Source: Mycobacterium sp. ITM-2016-00316 (lineage in GTDB: Bacteria > Actinomycetota > Actinomycetes > Mycobacteriales > Mycobacteriaceae). Taken from it: 64,000 nt of DNA. Each line of letters opens with the position of its first letter. Positions within the stretch are counted from its first letter, which is position 1. Below the pieces are notes generated by a model. It was given only the letters and a program-made list of their open reading frames with translations, made no database searches and was not told the DNA's origin. Both the position numbers and the translations under genes were made by a program. The stretch covers positions 1,054,001 through 1,118,000 of the forward strand of contig NZ_CP134398.1 of assembly GCF_002968335.2 (NCBI RefSeq). The letters run 5' to 3'. This document shows positions 1 to 8,710 of this stretch, in pieces.

Positions 1-951
1 GCGATCCTGCAGGCCACCAGCATCGTGGCGCTGGCCGCCAACGGTGGCCTGATGCAGGGTTGCAGCCTGGACATCATCGAGGACTCGTCGATCTTCGGCC
101 TGGTCATCATCGTGCTGGTCATGACCGCCGGCGCCGCCCTGGTGATGTGGATGGGCGAGCTGGTCACCGAGCGCGGCGTCGGCAACGGCATGTCGCTGCT
201 GATCTTCGCGGGTATCGCGGCCCGCATCCCGGCCGAGGGCAAGGCCATCCTGGATGCCCGCGGCGGCATGGTGTTCACCTTCGTCTGCATCGGCGCGCTG
301 GCCGTCCTGGTCGGCGTGGTGTTCGTCGAGCAGGGCCAGCGCCGCATCCCGGTGCAGTACGCCAAGCGCATGGTGGGCCGGCGCATGTACGGCGGCACCT
401 CGACCTACCTGCCGCTCAAGGTCAACCAGGCCGGCGTCATCCCGGTGATCTTCGCGTCCTCGCTGATCTACATCCCGCAGCTGGTCACCCAGCTCATCGA
501 CAGCGGTCGCGAGAACCCGGGCACCGGGTGGTGGAGCTCGTTCGTGGCCAACCACCTGTCCAACCCGACGGCACCGGTCCATATCGCCTTCTACTTCGGC
601 CTGATCATCTTCTTCACGTACTTCTACGTCTCCATCACGTTCAACCCGGAGGAACGGGCCGACGAGATGAAGAAGTTCGGCGGCTTCATCCCGGGTATCC
701 GGCCGGGCAAGCCCACCGCTGACTATCTGCGTTTCGTGCTGAGCCGCATCACCCTGCCGGGCTCGATCTACCTCGGCGTGATCGCGGTGCTCCCGAACGT
801 CGTTCTGCAGGCCGGCAGTGGCGGCGCTACCCTGCAGAACCTGCCCTTCGGCGGCGTTGCGGTGCTGATCATGATCGGCGTGGGGTTGGATACCGTGAAG
901 CAGATCGAGAGCCAGCTCATGCAGCGCAACTACGAAGGTTTCTTGAAGTGA
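1..951 (+). CDS. secY: Preprotein translocase subunit SecY (C-terminal part, 5' cut by window)
   Basis: The reading frame is open from base 1, so the start lies upstream; about 316 residues are present against roughly 440 for the family. SecY is the channel subunit of the Sec translocon in the plasma membrane. Visible signs are alternating hydrophobic segments, the conserved cytosolic stretch with VGRRMYGG and LPLKVNQAGVIPVIFASS, and FNPEERADEMKKFGGFIPGIRPG followed by the last membrane helices. It is followed after 15 bp by adk and then map, the standard end of the spc ribosomal operon. Identification is secure; only the N-terminal part is missing. Confidence 0.97.
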   Translation, partial: AILQATSIVALAANGGLMQGCSLDIIEDSSIFGLVIIVLVMTAGAALVMWMGELVTERGVGNGMSLLIFAGIAARIPAEGKAILDARGGMVFTFVCIGALAVLVGVVFVEQGQRRIPVQYAKRMVGRRMYGGTSTYLPLKVNQAGVIPVIFASSLIYIPQLVTQLIDSGRENPGTGWWSSFVANHLSNPTAPVHIAFYFGLIIFFTYFYVSITFNPEERADEMKKFGGFIPGIRPGKPTADYLRFVLSRITLPGSIYLGVIAVLPNVVLQAGSGGATLQNLPFGGVAVLIMIGVGLDTVKQIESQLMQRNYEGFLK

Positions 952-966
952 GAGAGGTTTCCTGAA

Positions 967-1512
967 GTGAGAATCGTATTGCTCGGACCTCCCGGTGCCG
1001 GAAAAGGAACCCAGGCGGAGAAGCTCGCCGCCCAGCTGGGCATCCCGCAGATCTCCACCGGCGACCTGTTCCGCCACAACATCGGCGCCGGCACCCCGCT
1101 CGGTGTGGAAGCCAAGAAGTACCTGGACGCCGGTGACCTGGTGCCCGCCACACTCACCAACGCACTCGTCGACGACCGGATCGACCACGACGACGCGGCC
1201 GCCGGGTTCATCCTCGACGGATACCCGCGCTCGGTCGAGCAGGCCGAGGCGCTCAAGGAGATGCTGGCCAAGCGCGGCCTGAAGCTGGACGCGGTGCTCG
1301 AGTTCCGGGTGTCCGAGGACGAGTTGCTCGAGCGTCTCAAGGGTCGCGGCCGCGCCGACGACACCGAAGAGGTCATCCGCAACCGGATGGCGGTCTACAA
1401 CGCCGAGACCGCACCGCTGCTGGACTACTACGCAGACGAACTGAAGACTGTCGAGGCCGTCGGCACCCTGGACGAGGTGTTCGCCCGGGCGTTGCAGGCG
1501 CTCGGCCAGTAA
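967..1512 (+). CDS. adk: Adenylate kinase
   Basis: Cytosolic nucleoside-monophosphate kinase (ATP + AMP to 2 ADP). The 181 residues match the short actinobacterial form (Mtb adk is also 181). The P-loop [10 protein letters not shown] sits at residues 7-16, the AMP-binding DGYPRS motif near residue 81, and an arginine-rich LID follows. The short LID has no zinc-binding cysteines. GTG start 15 bp after secY stop, so it is almost certainly cotranscribed with secY and map. Confidence 0.97.
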   Translation: MRIVLLGPPGAGKGTQAEKLAAQLGIPQISTGDLFRHNIGAGTPLGVEAKKYLDAGDLVPATLTNALVDDRIDHDDAAAGFILDGYPRSVEQAEALKEMLAKRGLKLDAVLEFRVSEDELLERLKGRGRADDTEEVIRNRMAVYNAETAPLLDYYADELKTVEAVGTLDEVFARALQALGQ

Positions 1513-1539
1513 TCAGGAGCACCCCTTGATCGGCCAATC

Positions 1540-2334
1540 ATGATCAACGTGCCCGGCCTGCGTCGCAAGGTCGTTCCACAGCGCAGCCCCGGCGAACTCG
1601 ACGCGATGGCCGCCGCGGGCGCGCTGGTGGCCGCGGCGCTCAAAGCCGTCCGGGAGGCCGCCGCCCCCGGCGTGTCCACCGGTGAACTGGACCGGATCGC
1701 CGAATCGGTGATCCGCGACGGCGGCGGTGTGCCGTCGTTCCTCGGCTATCACGGGTTCCCGGCCACCGTCTGCGCATCGGTCAACGACCGCGTCGTGCAC
1801 GGCATCCCCTCGGATGCCGAGAAACTCGTGGCCGGTGACCTGGTGTCGATCGACTGCGGGGCCATCCTCGACGACTGGCACGGCGATTCCGCCGTGACGT
1901 TCGGCATCGGGGCACTCATCCCGGCCGACGAACTGCTGTCCGAGGCCACCAGGGCGTCCATGGAGGCGGGTATTGCCGCGATGGTGCCCGGCAACCGGTT
2001 GACCGACGTGTCCCACGCCATCGAGGTCGGCACGCACGCCGCCGAGGCGCGCGACGATCGGAAATACGGCATCGTCGCCGGCTACGGCGGGCACGGCATC
2101 GGGCGCGAAATGCACATGGACCCGTTCCTGCCCAATGAGGGCGCGCCCGGTAAGGGCCCGTACCTCGAGGTCGGATCGGTGCTGGCGATCGAGCCGATGC
2201 TGACACTGGGTACGGCGAACACCAAGGTGCTCGACGACGACTGGACCGTGGTGACCACCGACGGTTCACGTGCCGCGCATTGGGAGCACACCGTGGCCGT
2301 CACCGCGGACGGCCCGCGCATCCTGACGCTCTGA
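1540..2334 (+). CDS. map: Methionine aminopeptidase, type I
   Basis: Removes the initiator methionine from nascent proteins. The 264-residue protein has the pita-bread metal-binding residues in order: [12 protein letters not shown] (two Asp), [12 protein letters not shown] (His), EPM (Glu) and the final WEHTVAVT (Glu). ATG start 27 bp after adk. It matches Mtb mapA (Rv0734), which also follows adk. In Mtb sigL comes next; here a 3.3-kb opposite-strand block separates map from sigL. Confidence 0.95.
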   Translation: MINVPGLRRKVVPQRSPGELDAMAAAGALVAAALKAVREAAAPGVSTGELDRIAESVIRDGGGVPSFLGYHGFPATVCASVNDRVVHGIPSDAEKLVAGDLVSIDCGAILDDWHGDSAVTFGIGALIPADELLSEATRASMEAGIAAMVPGNRLTDVSHAIEVGTHAAEARDDRKYGIVAGYGGHGIGREMHMDPFLPNEGAPGKGPYLEVGSVLAIEPMLTLGTANTKVLDDDWTVVTTDGSRAAHWEHTVAVTADGPRILTL

Positions 2335-2344
2335 CCCGGCAGGT

Positions 2345-3010
2345 TCAGTGCACATCCTGGTCACTGGCCAGGAGGGTGAGGGTCTCCCAGTTCTGTTGCG
2401 TCGCGGCCGCTGCCGCATCGGCATCGCCGTGGCGGCACAGTTCGATGATCCGTTCGTGTTGCGCGATCGACTGGCGCCCGGACAACGACGAAAAGCGCTG
2501 GTATTCCAGCCGCCTGAGTACCGGAGTCACCGACTCCAGCGCCACCGCGATGGCCTGGTTCTCACTCGCCTCCACGGCGACGTGGTGAAACCGGTCGTCC
2601 GCCCGCAGGGCCGCCGCGGCGTCGCCCGCAGTGAGCGCGTCCGCGAACTCCTTGTTGGCCTCCGCCATGGCGGCATACTCACCGGTGCCCATCAGCGGGA
2701 CCGCGGTGCGGACGGCGAGCGCATGCATGGCCGCGGCGACGGCCTGCGCGTCGAGCACGGCCTTGCGTTCGATCGTCGACACGACGGTGGACCGTCCGGG
2801 CATGGTGTGCACCAGGCCGGCCGTCTCCAGGCGGGCCATGGCCTCCCGGATCGGTGTGCGACTGATGCCGAGCCACTTCTCCAGTTCCGGGTCGCGCAGT
2901 TTCTCCCCGGGAGCCAACGTGCCGTTGACGATGGCGTCCCGCAGTGACAGGTAGGCCTGCTCGCGCAGCAGCGACCGCTTGTGTTTGCCCTGCTCACCCG
3001 GTACCGGCAT
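2345..3010 (-). CDS. GntR-family (FCD/FadR-type) transcriptional regulator
   Basis: 221 residues from the chosen ATG. The N-terminal winged helix reads LREQAYLSLRDAIVNGTLAPGEKL...ISRTPIREAMARLE, the classic GntR recognition helix. The C-terminal all-helical FCD ligand domain has the DDRFH and QHERIIELCRHGD motifs, whose Asp/His residues usually bind a metal and a carboxylate effector. An in-frame ATG 45 bp further up would overlap the preceding gene, so the downstream ATG, 10 bp after the GMC oxidoreductase stop, is preferred. It is last in a three-gene minus-strand block and probably regulates it. The effector is unknown. Confidence 0.9.
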   Translation of the reverse strand: MPVPGEQGKHKRSLLREQAYLSLRDAIVNGTLAPGEKLRDPELEKWLGISRTPIREAMARLETAGLVHTMPGRSTVVSTIERKAVLDAQAVAAAMHALAVRTAVPLMGTGEYAAMAEANKEFADALTAGDAAAALRADDRFHHVAVEASENQAIAVALESVTPVLRRLEYQRFSSLSGRQSIAQHERIIELCRHGDADAAAAATQQNWETLTLLASDQDVH

Positions 3011-3020
3011 GCAGACGATC

Positions 3021-4613
3021 TTAGTTTGCGTGCTGATGGACACCGACTCCTGCAACGCCGGCCAGACCCCGGTCGGGCCGGATCAGGTCGGCGGCCTTCT
3101 CGCCGATCATGATGGTGGCCGCGTTGGTGTTGACCGACACGATCCTGGGAATCACCGACGCATCGGCCACCCGCAGGCCGGTCAGGCCGTACACGCGGAG
3201 CTGGGGGTCGACGACCGCGTCGGGACCGGTGCCCATCGCACAACTGCCGACCGGGTGGAAGTAGGTACTGGTCGCGCGTGCGATGAACGCGCGTAGCGCC
3301 GCCTCGTCGGTGACGTCGGGCCCGGGCAGCACCTCGCGGCCCCGCCACGGCGCGAACGCCCGGGTGGCAGCAATGTCGCGCGCCACCGTCAACCCATGGA
3401 TCATCCGCCGCATATCGGACTCCGCCCCGAGATAGTTCGGGTCGATCAACGGAGCCAGCGCCGGATCTGGTCCCGCCAGCCGTATGGAGCCGCGGGCCTC
3501 GGGCACGGTCGTGAACCCGATGGTGAAGCTGTTCGGGGGTGCGCAGAGATGCGGCGGGTGCAGGGGAACGTGGATGAACATCATCTGCATATCCGGGCCG
3601 GAAAGTGCTGCGCTGCTGCGCCAGAGCATCGATGCCTCGGCCAGATTGGTACGCCCGGCGGGGATCGGCTGCAAGGCCTCGTAGACGATGCCGCACAGCG
3701 GATGGTCGTGCAGGTTGCGACCCACACCGGGCAGGTCGTGGAGCACGGGAACCCCGGCGGCTTCGAGTTCACCGGCCGGGCCGACGCCGGACAACAGCAG
3801 CAGTCGAGGGCTGTCCACCGTCCCCGCGCTCAGGACCACCTCGGCCCGGGCATGGACGGTCACCAACTCGCCCGCCCGATCGAATTCGACACCGATACAG
3901 TGGCTTCCGTCGAAGAGGAGCCTGAGTGCGCGTGACTCGGTCGCAATGTCGAGGTTCGGCCGGCCGGCCCGCGCCGGGTGCAGGTAGGCGGCGGCGGTGC
4001 TCTGCCGGGCGCCATCGGAGATCGACAGATCGTGCCAGCCGGCGCCCTCGGGGTGGGCGCCGTTGAAGTCGTCGGTCAGTGGGAAGCCAGCCTCCGAGGC
4101 ACCGTCGAGGAACACCTGCGACAGGGCGTTGGCCGCCTCGGCCGCCGGAGCGGGCCGCATCGGCCCATCCGAACCGCGGTAGCGCGGGTCCCGTCCGCGG
4201 GTGGATTCCATTCGCCGGAAGTAGGGCAGAACAGACTCGTAATCCCATCCCGGGCAACCTGATTCGGACCATCTGCGGAAATCGTCGGGGTGCCCGCGCA
4301 GATACACCATGGCGTTGATGGCACTGCTACCGCCGAGGGTTCGCCCGCGCGGCCAGCCGTGGGAATGTCCATCGGTGCCCGCCTGTGCAACCGTGCGATA
4401 TCCGTGGTCGACATCGCTGCCCCACAGCGTCGGCCAGGCCGGCGGTTCGGCAATCGCCGGGTGCGAGTCCACCGGGCCGGATTCCAGGAGTAGCACCTCG
4501 ACATCTGGATCTTCGGCAAGTCTGGTGGCCACCACGCAGCCTGCCGAGCCGGCTCCGACGACGACGTAGTCGTATTCCCTTGCCGTGGTGCCGGTCTCCG
4601 ATGCGCCCAGCAT
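3021..4613 (-). CDS. GMC-family FAD-dependent oxidoreductase (choline dehydrogenase-like)
   Basis: 530 residues. The N-terminal dinucleotide fold YDYVVVGAGSAGCVVA, the GMC signature GRTLGGSSAINAMVYLRG, and the C-terminal FHPVGSCAMG (catalytic His) with NTNAATIMIGEKAADLI place it in the glucose-methanol-choline family. These enzymes oxidise an alcohol using FAD; the substrate cannot be read from sequence. The start ATG has an AGGAGA-type site about 8 nt upstream; an in-frame ATG 48 bp earlier is less likely. It sits between the alpha/beta hydrolase and the GntR regulator, suggesting a small catabolic operon (ester hydrolysis then alcohol oxidation), which is inference. Confidence 0.93.
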   Translation of the reverse strand: MLGASETGTTAREYDYVVVGAGSAGCVVATRLAEDPDVEVLLLESGPVDSHPAIAEPPAWPTLWGSDVDHGYRTVAQAGTDGHSHGWPRGRTLGGSSAINAMVYLRGHPDDFRRWSESGCPGWDYESVLPYFRRMESTRGRDPRYRGSDGPMRPAPAAEAANALSQVFLDGASEAGFPLTDDFNGAHPEGAGWHDLSISDGARQSTAAAYLHPARAGRPNLDIATESRALRLLFDGSHCIGVEFDRAGELVTVHARAEVVLSAGTVDSPRLLLLSGVGPAGELEAAGVPVLHDLPGVGRNLHDHPLCGIVYEALQPIPAGRTNLAEASMLWRSSAALSGPDMQMMFIHVPLHPPHLCAPPNSFTIGFTTVPEARGSIRLAGPDPALAPLIDPNYLGAESDMRRMIHGLTVARDIAATRAFAPWRGREVLPGPDVTDEAALRAFIARATSTYFHPVGSCAMGTGPDAVVDPQLRVYGLTGLRVADASVIPRIVSVNTNAATIMIGEKAADLIRPDRGLAGVAGVGVHQHAN

Positions 4614-4660
4614 GATGGTGTCTCCTCTGTTGTCGGTGTTGTGTACCAGGGTTTTTCGCA

Positions 4661-5476
4661 TCAGGACCGGGTGGCGCCCGCGGCCTGGCTGATCAGGTCG
4701 GCGACGGCGCCGGGCTGGGAGACGGTGACGGCGTGGGAGGCGTCGACCTCGACGGTGTGCGATGTGGCGCGTTCGCCCATGTACCGCATGGAGTCGGCGG
4801 GGATGGCAAGGTCCTTGGTGGTGACCATGTTCCAGGACGGGATGGTCTTCCAGGCGGCCTTGGTCGCGGGGTCTTCCAGCGCGGCTGCAGTGATGGGCCG
4901 TTGGGTGGCTGCCATCAGCGTGGCGACGTCGGCGGGCACGTCGGCGGCGAACACCGCGGCGAACTCGTCCTGCTTGATGTAGAGCTCATCGGCGATGCCG
5001 CCCTCGGGCAGGGGATAGGGCACCGCGTGCAGCGCGGGCCCGAGCTCGGCTCCGGGGAACTTGGCGGCCAACTGCCCGGTGCTCTCGCCCACCTCGAGGA
5101 TGAAGCTCGCCACGTACACCAGGGCCTTGACATTGGGGCTGGCGTCCGCGGCTTCGCTGATCACCGAACCGCCGTAGGAATGGCCGGCGAGGACCACCGG
5201 GCCGGCCACACTGTCGACGACGCTGCGCACATATGCGGCGTCGGCGGCGAGGCCGCGCAGCGGATTGGCCGCCGCGATGACCGGGTAGCCGTCGGCCTGG
5301 AGCTGTTCGATGACGCCATTCCAGCTGGAGGAGTCGGCGAAAGCCCCGTGCACGAGCACCACGGTGGGCCGGTCGGCCGGGGCGGGTGGCTGCGCTGCTG
5401 CGCCGGTGCAACCCGCGCTCAGGGCTGTCACGGACAGTGCGGCGGTCACGGTGATGAGGGCGGTACGGATGGTCAT
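4661..5476 (-). CDS. Alpha/beta hydrolase, predicted lipoprotein
   Basis: 271 residues from the chosen ATG. An N-terminal hydrophobic signal ends in a lipobox (LSAGC, Cys23), so the mature protein is probably anchored outside the membrane. Hydrolase features: HGAF oxyanion region near residue 43, nucleophile motif GHSYGG with Ser100, and a C-terminal DASHAV His. It resembles the MhpC/salicylate-esterase-like group often annotated alpha/beta hydrolase. It is first in the minus-strand block with the GMC oxidoreductase and GntR gene. A perfect palindrome lies 27 bp upstream of its start. Substrate unknown. Confidence 0.9.
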   Translation of the reverse strand: MTIRTALITVTAALSVTALSAGCTGAAAQPPAPADRPTVVLVHGAFADSSSWNGVIEQLQADGYPVIAAANPLRGLAADAAYVRSVVDSVAGPVVLAGHSYGGSVISEAADASPNVKALVYVASFILEVGESTGQLAAKFPGAELGPALHAVPYPLPEGGIADELYIKQDEFAAVFAADVPADVATLMAATQRPITAAALEDPATKAAWKTIPSWNMVTTKDLAIPADSMRYMGERATSHTVEVDASHAVTVSQPGAVADLISQAAGATRS

Positions 5477-5502
5477 GGATCGTCTCCGGGTAGATGGGAT
5501 AA

Positions 5503-5518
5503 ATGCAATATATTGCAT
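5503..5518. promoter_or_regulatory. Perfect 16-bp palindrome, probable operator of the hydrolase-GMC-GntR block
   Basis: ATGCAATATATTGCAT is identical to its reverse complement and is an AT-rich island in GC-rich DNA. It lies 27-42 bp upstream of the hydrolase start. GntR/FCD regulators bind short symmetric AT-centred sites, so autoregulation by the GntR protein of the same block is the simplest reading. That link is inference. Confidence 0.6.
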
Positions 5519-5637
5519 ATCGGTTGTCTACGTCCAGCGGCCGGCGGGCGCCGGGCCGCGTCCAGCGTCGGGCCTCCCGCAGGAGGAGGGTCAAGCGGTG
5601 TCGACCGTGGGCAATCTCCCAGGTACCGGCGTTAGGT

Positions 5638-5665
5638 TGAACTCGGCGGCCACCCACGTCGTATC
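5638..5665 (+). promoter_or_regulatory. Candidate SigL-dependent promoter of sigL-rslA
   Basis: TGAACT (5638-5643), a 16-nt spacer, then CGTATC (5660-5665). This matches the published Mtb SigL promoter form (TGAACC-N16/17-CGT) and SigL is known to transcribe its own operon. The predicted transcript start would fall only about 10 nt before the gene, giving a very short leader. Confidence 0.5.
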
Positions 5666-5682
5666 AGAGACGGAGGTTGGGA

Positions 5683-6207
5683 GTGGACGATCCGGAGGCC
5701 GCGATGATGCGGGTCTTGTACGACGAGCACGCAGCAGCGCTGTGGCGCTACGCCCTGCGCCTGACCGGCGATGCCGGCAGGGCGGAGGACGTGGTGCAGG
5801 AGACGCTGTTGCGGGCCTGGCGCCATCCCGAAGTCAGCGCCGACCCGGATCGGCCCGCTCGGGCCTGGCTGTACACCGTGGCGCGTAATCTCGTCATCGA
5901 CGAACGGCGCAGTGCGCGGTTCCGCAACGAGGCAGGGACGCCCGATGTCGAAACGGTCGCCGGAAACACCGCCGCTGCCGGCCCCGACGAAGTGGACACC
6001 GCGTTGGACCGACTGTTGATCAGCACCGCGTTGAGCGAACTCTCCGAGGACCACCGCGCGGTCATCCGGCGGGCCTACTACCAAGGCTGGAGTACCGCGC
6101 AGATCGCCGCCGACCTCGGCATCGCCGAAGGGACGGTGAAATCCCGGCTGCATTACGCGGTGCGCGCGCTGAGACTGAACCTGCAGGAAATGGGGGTGAC
6201 CCGATGA
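5683..6207 (+). CDS. sigL: ECF RNA polymerase sigma factor SigL
   Basis: 174 residues. Region 2 (LYDEHAAALWRYALRLTG, AEDVVQETLLRAW) and region 4 (LSEDHRAVIRRAYYQGWSTAQIAADLGIAEGTVKSRL) are typical ECF, and the sequence closely follows Mtb SigL (Rv0735). Chosen GTG start has CGGAGG ending 6 nt upstream; a TTG six bases earlier is also possible. The stop overlaps the next gene by 4 nt (ATGA). In Mtb SigL is held by the anti-sigma factor RslA and controls a small set of envelope and polyketide genes. Confidence 0.95.
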   Translation: MDDPEAAMMRVLYDEHAAALWRYALRLTGDAGRAEDVVQETLLRAWRHPEVSADPDRPARAWLYTVARNLVIDERRSARFRNEAGTPDVETVAGNTAAAGPDEVDTALDRLLISTALSELSEDHRAVIRRAYYQGWSTAQIAADLGIAEGTVKSRLHYAVRALRLNLQEMGVTR

Positions 6208-6917
6208 CCGAATTCACCCAGACCGCCGCGGGCGACCCGTACCTCACCTGGGACGCCAGTTACGTGCTCGGCGCGCTGACTCCCGGCGAGCGCCGAGACT
6301 TCGAGGCACACCTGCAGACGTGTGCACGCTGCCGCGACGCGGTCGCCGAGCTGACCGGGATGCCGGCGCTGCTGGCGATGGTGGACCTCGACGAGGTGGC
6401 GGCGCTCGACAACCGGCTGCCCGACCCGCCGTTGCGTCCGGAGCTGCGCGAGCATGTGCTGGACCGGGTGCGAGCCCGCCGCCGCAGGTCCCGGTGGCTG
6501 ACCACCGTCGCGGTGGGTGTGGCGGCAGCACTGCTCGCCGTCGGTCTGGTCGTGGTCATCGCGCCGGAAACCGTGGGACTGCAACAGGGTTCACCGGCCG
6601 TCGCGATGCTGGCGATGGACAAGGTCAACGAGACGCCGATCAATGCGAGTATCGCGCTGTCCAGCTACAGCTGGGGCACTCGCATCGACATGGCGTGCAG
6701 CTACGGGGACTGGGGTCAACGCGACGGTGCGGCGCAGAATCTCGGAATGGTCGTCGTGGGACACGACGGCAGCCGGACCCAGGTCGCGACCTGGCTCGGC
6801 CTGTCCGGCGCCACCGCGCTGCCCAGCGGCAACGTCGCGCTGCCGCAAAGCGGAATCGCCTCTGTGCAACTGGTTTCCGCCGACGATGGCACGGTGCTGC
6901 TGGAGCGGAATCTGTGA
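6204..6917 (+). CDS. rslA: Anti-sigma-L factor RslA (membrane zinc anti-sigma)
   Basis: 237 residues. The cytosolic anti-sigma domain carries the ZAS motif His36-x3-Cys40-x2-Cys43 (HLQTCARC), which in RslA binds zinc and releases SigL on oxidation. One membrane helix lies at about residues 99-120. The outside domain (130-237) has the anti-sigma-K-like C-terminal fold pattern. Translationally coupled to sigL by a 4-nt overlap. Matches Rv0736 in position and layout. Confidence 0.93.
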   Translation: MTEFTQTAAGDPYLTWDASYVLGALTPGERRDFEAHLQTCARCRDAVAELTGMPALLAMVDLDEVAALDNRLPDPPLRPELREHVLDRVRARRRRSRWLTTVAVGVAAALLAVGLVVVIAPETVGLQQGSPAVAMLAMDKVNETPINASIALSSYSWGTRIDMACSYGDWGQRDGAAQNLGMVVVGHDGSRTQVATWLGLSGATALPSGNVALPQSGIASVQLVSADDGTVLLERNL

Positions 6918-6980
6918 GGTCCGCGAGATCCGTCGGCGCCTCGATACGGGAAAAGCCCCGCCGGTACGGTAAGAAAGGTC

Positions 6981-7484
6981 ATGCCCTCACCTCCCGGCAA
7001 ACGTGACCCGATCACGCTGGCGCGCGCGAACTGGGAACGGGCCGGCTGGGGTGAGGTCGCCGACGGCATGGTGGCGGTGACCTCGGTGATGCGGGCCCAT
7101 CAGATCCTGCTGGCCCGGGTCGAGACCGCGCTGCGGCCCTACGACCTCAGTTTCTCCCGGTTCGAACTGCTGCGGCTGCTGGCTTTCAGTCGCAACGGCG
7201 AGCTGCCCATCACCAAAGCCTCTGACCGCCTGCAGGTTCACGTCACCAGCGTCACGCACGCCATCCGGCGGTTGGAGAGCGACGGGCTGGTGGAGCGTCT
7301 GCCACACCCGACAGACGGGCGCACCACCCTGGTGCGGCTGACCGAACTGGGCCGCTCCACCGTCGAGGACGCGACCGAGACGCTCAACAAGGATGTCTTC
7401 GCCGATATCGGTATCTCCACCGACGAGTCCAGGTCGCTGGCGACCTCGATCGAGACGCTGCGCCGTCACGCCGGCGATTTCTGA
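6981..7484 (+). CDS. MarR-family transcriptional regulator (Rv0737-like)
   Basis: 167 residues with a winged-helix MarR core: LSFSRFELLRLLAF, ITKASDRLQVHVTSVTHAIRRLESDGLVER and the wing HPTDGRTTLVRLTELG. Same position as Rv0737 after rslA in Mtb. The 63-bp gap from rslA means it could be cotranscribed or have its own promoter. Ligand and targets are unknown. Confidence 0.9.
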   Translation: MPSPPGKRDPITLARANWERAGWGEVADGMVAVTSVMRAHQILLARVETALRPYDLSFSRFELLRLLAFSRNGELPITKASDRLQVHVTSVTHAIRRLESDGLVERLPHPTDGRTTLVRLTELGRSTVEDATETLNKDVFADIGISTDESRSLATSIETLRRHAGDF

Positions 7485-7489
7485 GGCGG

Positions 7490-8710
7490 CTACGCCGACG
7501 GCAGCGGGATGGTGGCGGTGACGGTGGTGCCCACGTCCGGCCGGGACCGGATGTGCAGCCTGCCACCCACGATCTCGGCGCGTTCGGCCATCGACAGCAA
7601 CCCGTAGCCGCCCATCTCGTCGCTGCCCAGCGGATGCTCGAACGTATCGAATCCGACTCCGTCGTCGACGATTTCGAGCCGTGCCAGGTCGTCTTTCACG
7701 CTGTAGGTCAGCTTCGCGCGGGTGGCGTGGGCGTGCTTGACCACGTTCTGCAGGCATTCCTGGGCGATCCGGTACAGCGCCAGTTCGATGTGATCGGGTA
7801 GCCGGTCCTGTGCGAGGTCGACGTCGATGGCGGGTTGCGGTATCGAACGGGCCAGACTGGCAAGTCCGCCGGCCAACCCGAGATCGTCGAGCACCGGCGG
7901 ACGCAATCCACCGATCGCGGCGCGGGCCTCCTGCAGCGTCAGGTCCACCAGTTCGCGGGCCTTGGCGAGGTGATCGGCTGCCACGTTCGAGGGTGCACCC
8001 GCCTCGTCGGCCACCGCCCGGGCGGCCGCGTCCAGCCAGTAGGACAGCGTCACGAGGCGCTGGGAGATACCGTCGTGGATATCGCCGGCCAGTCGCCGCC
8101 GTTCCAGTTCCTGGGCCTGGATGACCTGCTCGACGAAGTTCTCGTGGGCCCGTTCACGGGCCACGAGCTGGCGGTGCAGCCGGGCCTGATGCAGCGCACC
8201 GGCGATCAACCGTCCGATCACCAGCAGCAGTTCGACGTCACGCGCGGTGAACTCGCGCCGGTGCACGGTGTGCACGTTGAGCACCCCGACCAGTCCGCCC
8301 GGGTCGGTCTCCATCGGCACCGACACCATCGAGGTGAAATCCGAGCCGCGCAGCGACTCGAACGGCAGATAGCGCGGGTCGGACTCCTTGTCGTGGCTGA
8401 TCACCACCGGCTGCCGGTTGCTGGCCACCCAGCCGGAGATCCCACTGCCCAGCGGCAACCGGATCTTGCCGACCTCGCTGTCGAAGGGCGGGGTCGCTCC
8501 GGTGAGGGTCAGCGAACGGTCGGTGTCGTCGAGGACATGCACGAAGCAGACGTCTGTCGCGGTCGCATCGGTGATCATCCGGGCGGCGGCCGCGGCCAGG
8601 GGCTCCACGCCCGGCCCGCTGGAGGTCGCCTGGATCAACTCGCGCAACAGTGCCAGCTCGCGGTCGGAGGTCAGCACGTTGCGACCGGGCGGCTTCTCGG
8701 CGTGGGTCAT
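7490..8710 (-). CDS. GAF-domain sensor histidine kinase (HisKA_3 / NarX type)
   Basis: 406 residues, no membrane helix, so a cytosolic sensor. A GAF domain covers about residues 25-175. The HisKA_3 dimerisation helix carries the phospho-acceptor His212 in LAGDIHDGISQRL, followed by an HATPase domain (ECLQNVVKHAHA, DDGVGFD, GGYGLLSMAERAEIVGG). Start ATG overlaps the stop of the response regulator gene by 4 nt, so the two are coupled. The single GAF lacks any recognisable heme motif; it is not an obvious DosS/DosT, which have two GAF domains. Signal unknown. Confidence 0.93.
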   Translation of the reverse strand: MTHAEKPPGRNVLTSDRELALLRELIQATSSGPGVEPLAAAAARMITDATATDVCFVHVLDDTDRSLTLTGATPPFDSEVGKIRLPLGSGISGWVASNRQPVVISHDKESDPRYLPFESLRGSDFTSMVSVPMETDPGGLVGVLNVHTVHRREFTARDVELLLVIGRLIAGALHQARLHRQLVARERAHENFVEQVIQAQELERRRLAGDIHDGISQRLVTLSYWLDAAARAVADEAGAPSNVAADHLAKARELVDLTLQEARAAIGGLRPPVLDDLGLAGGLASLARSIPQPAIDVDLAQDRLPDHIELALYRIAQECLQNVVKHAHATRAKLTYSVKDDLARLEIVDDGVGFDTFEHPLGSDEMGGYGLLSMAERAEIVGGRLHIRSRPDVGTTVTATIPLPSA

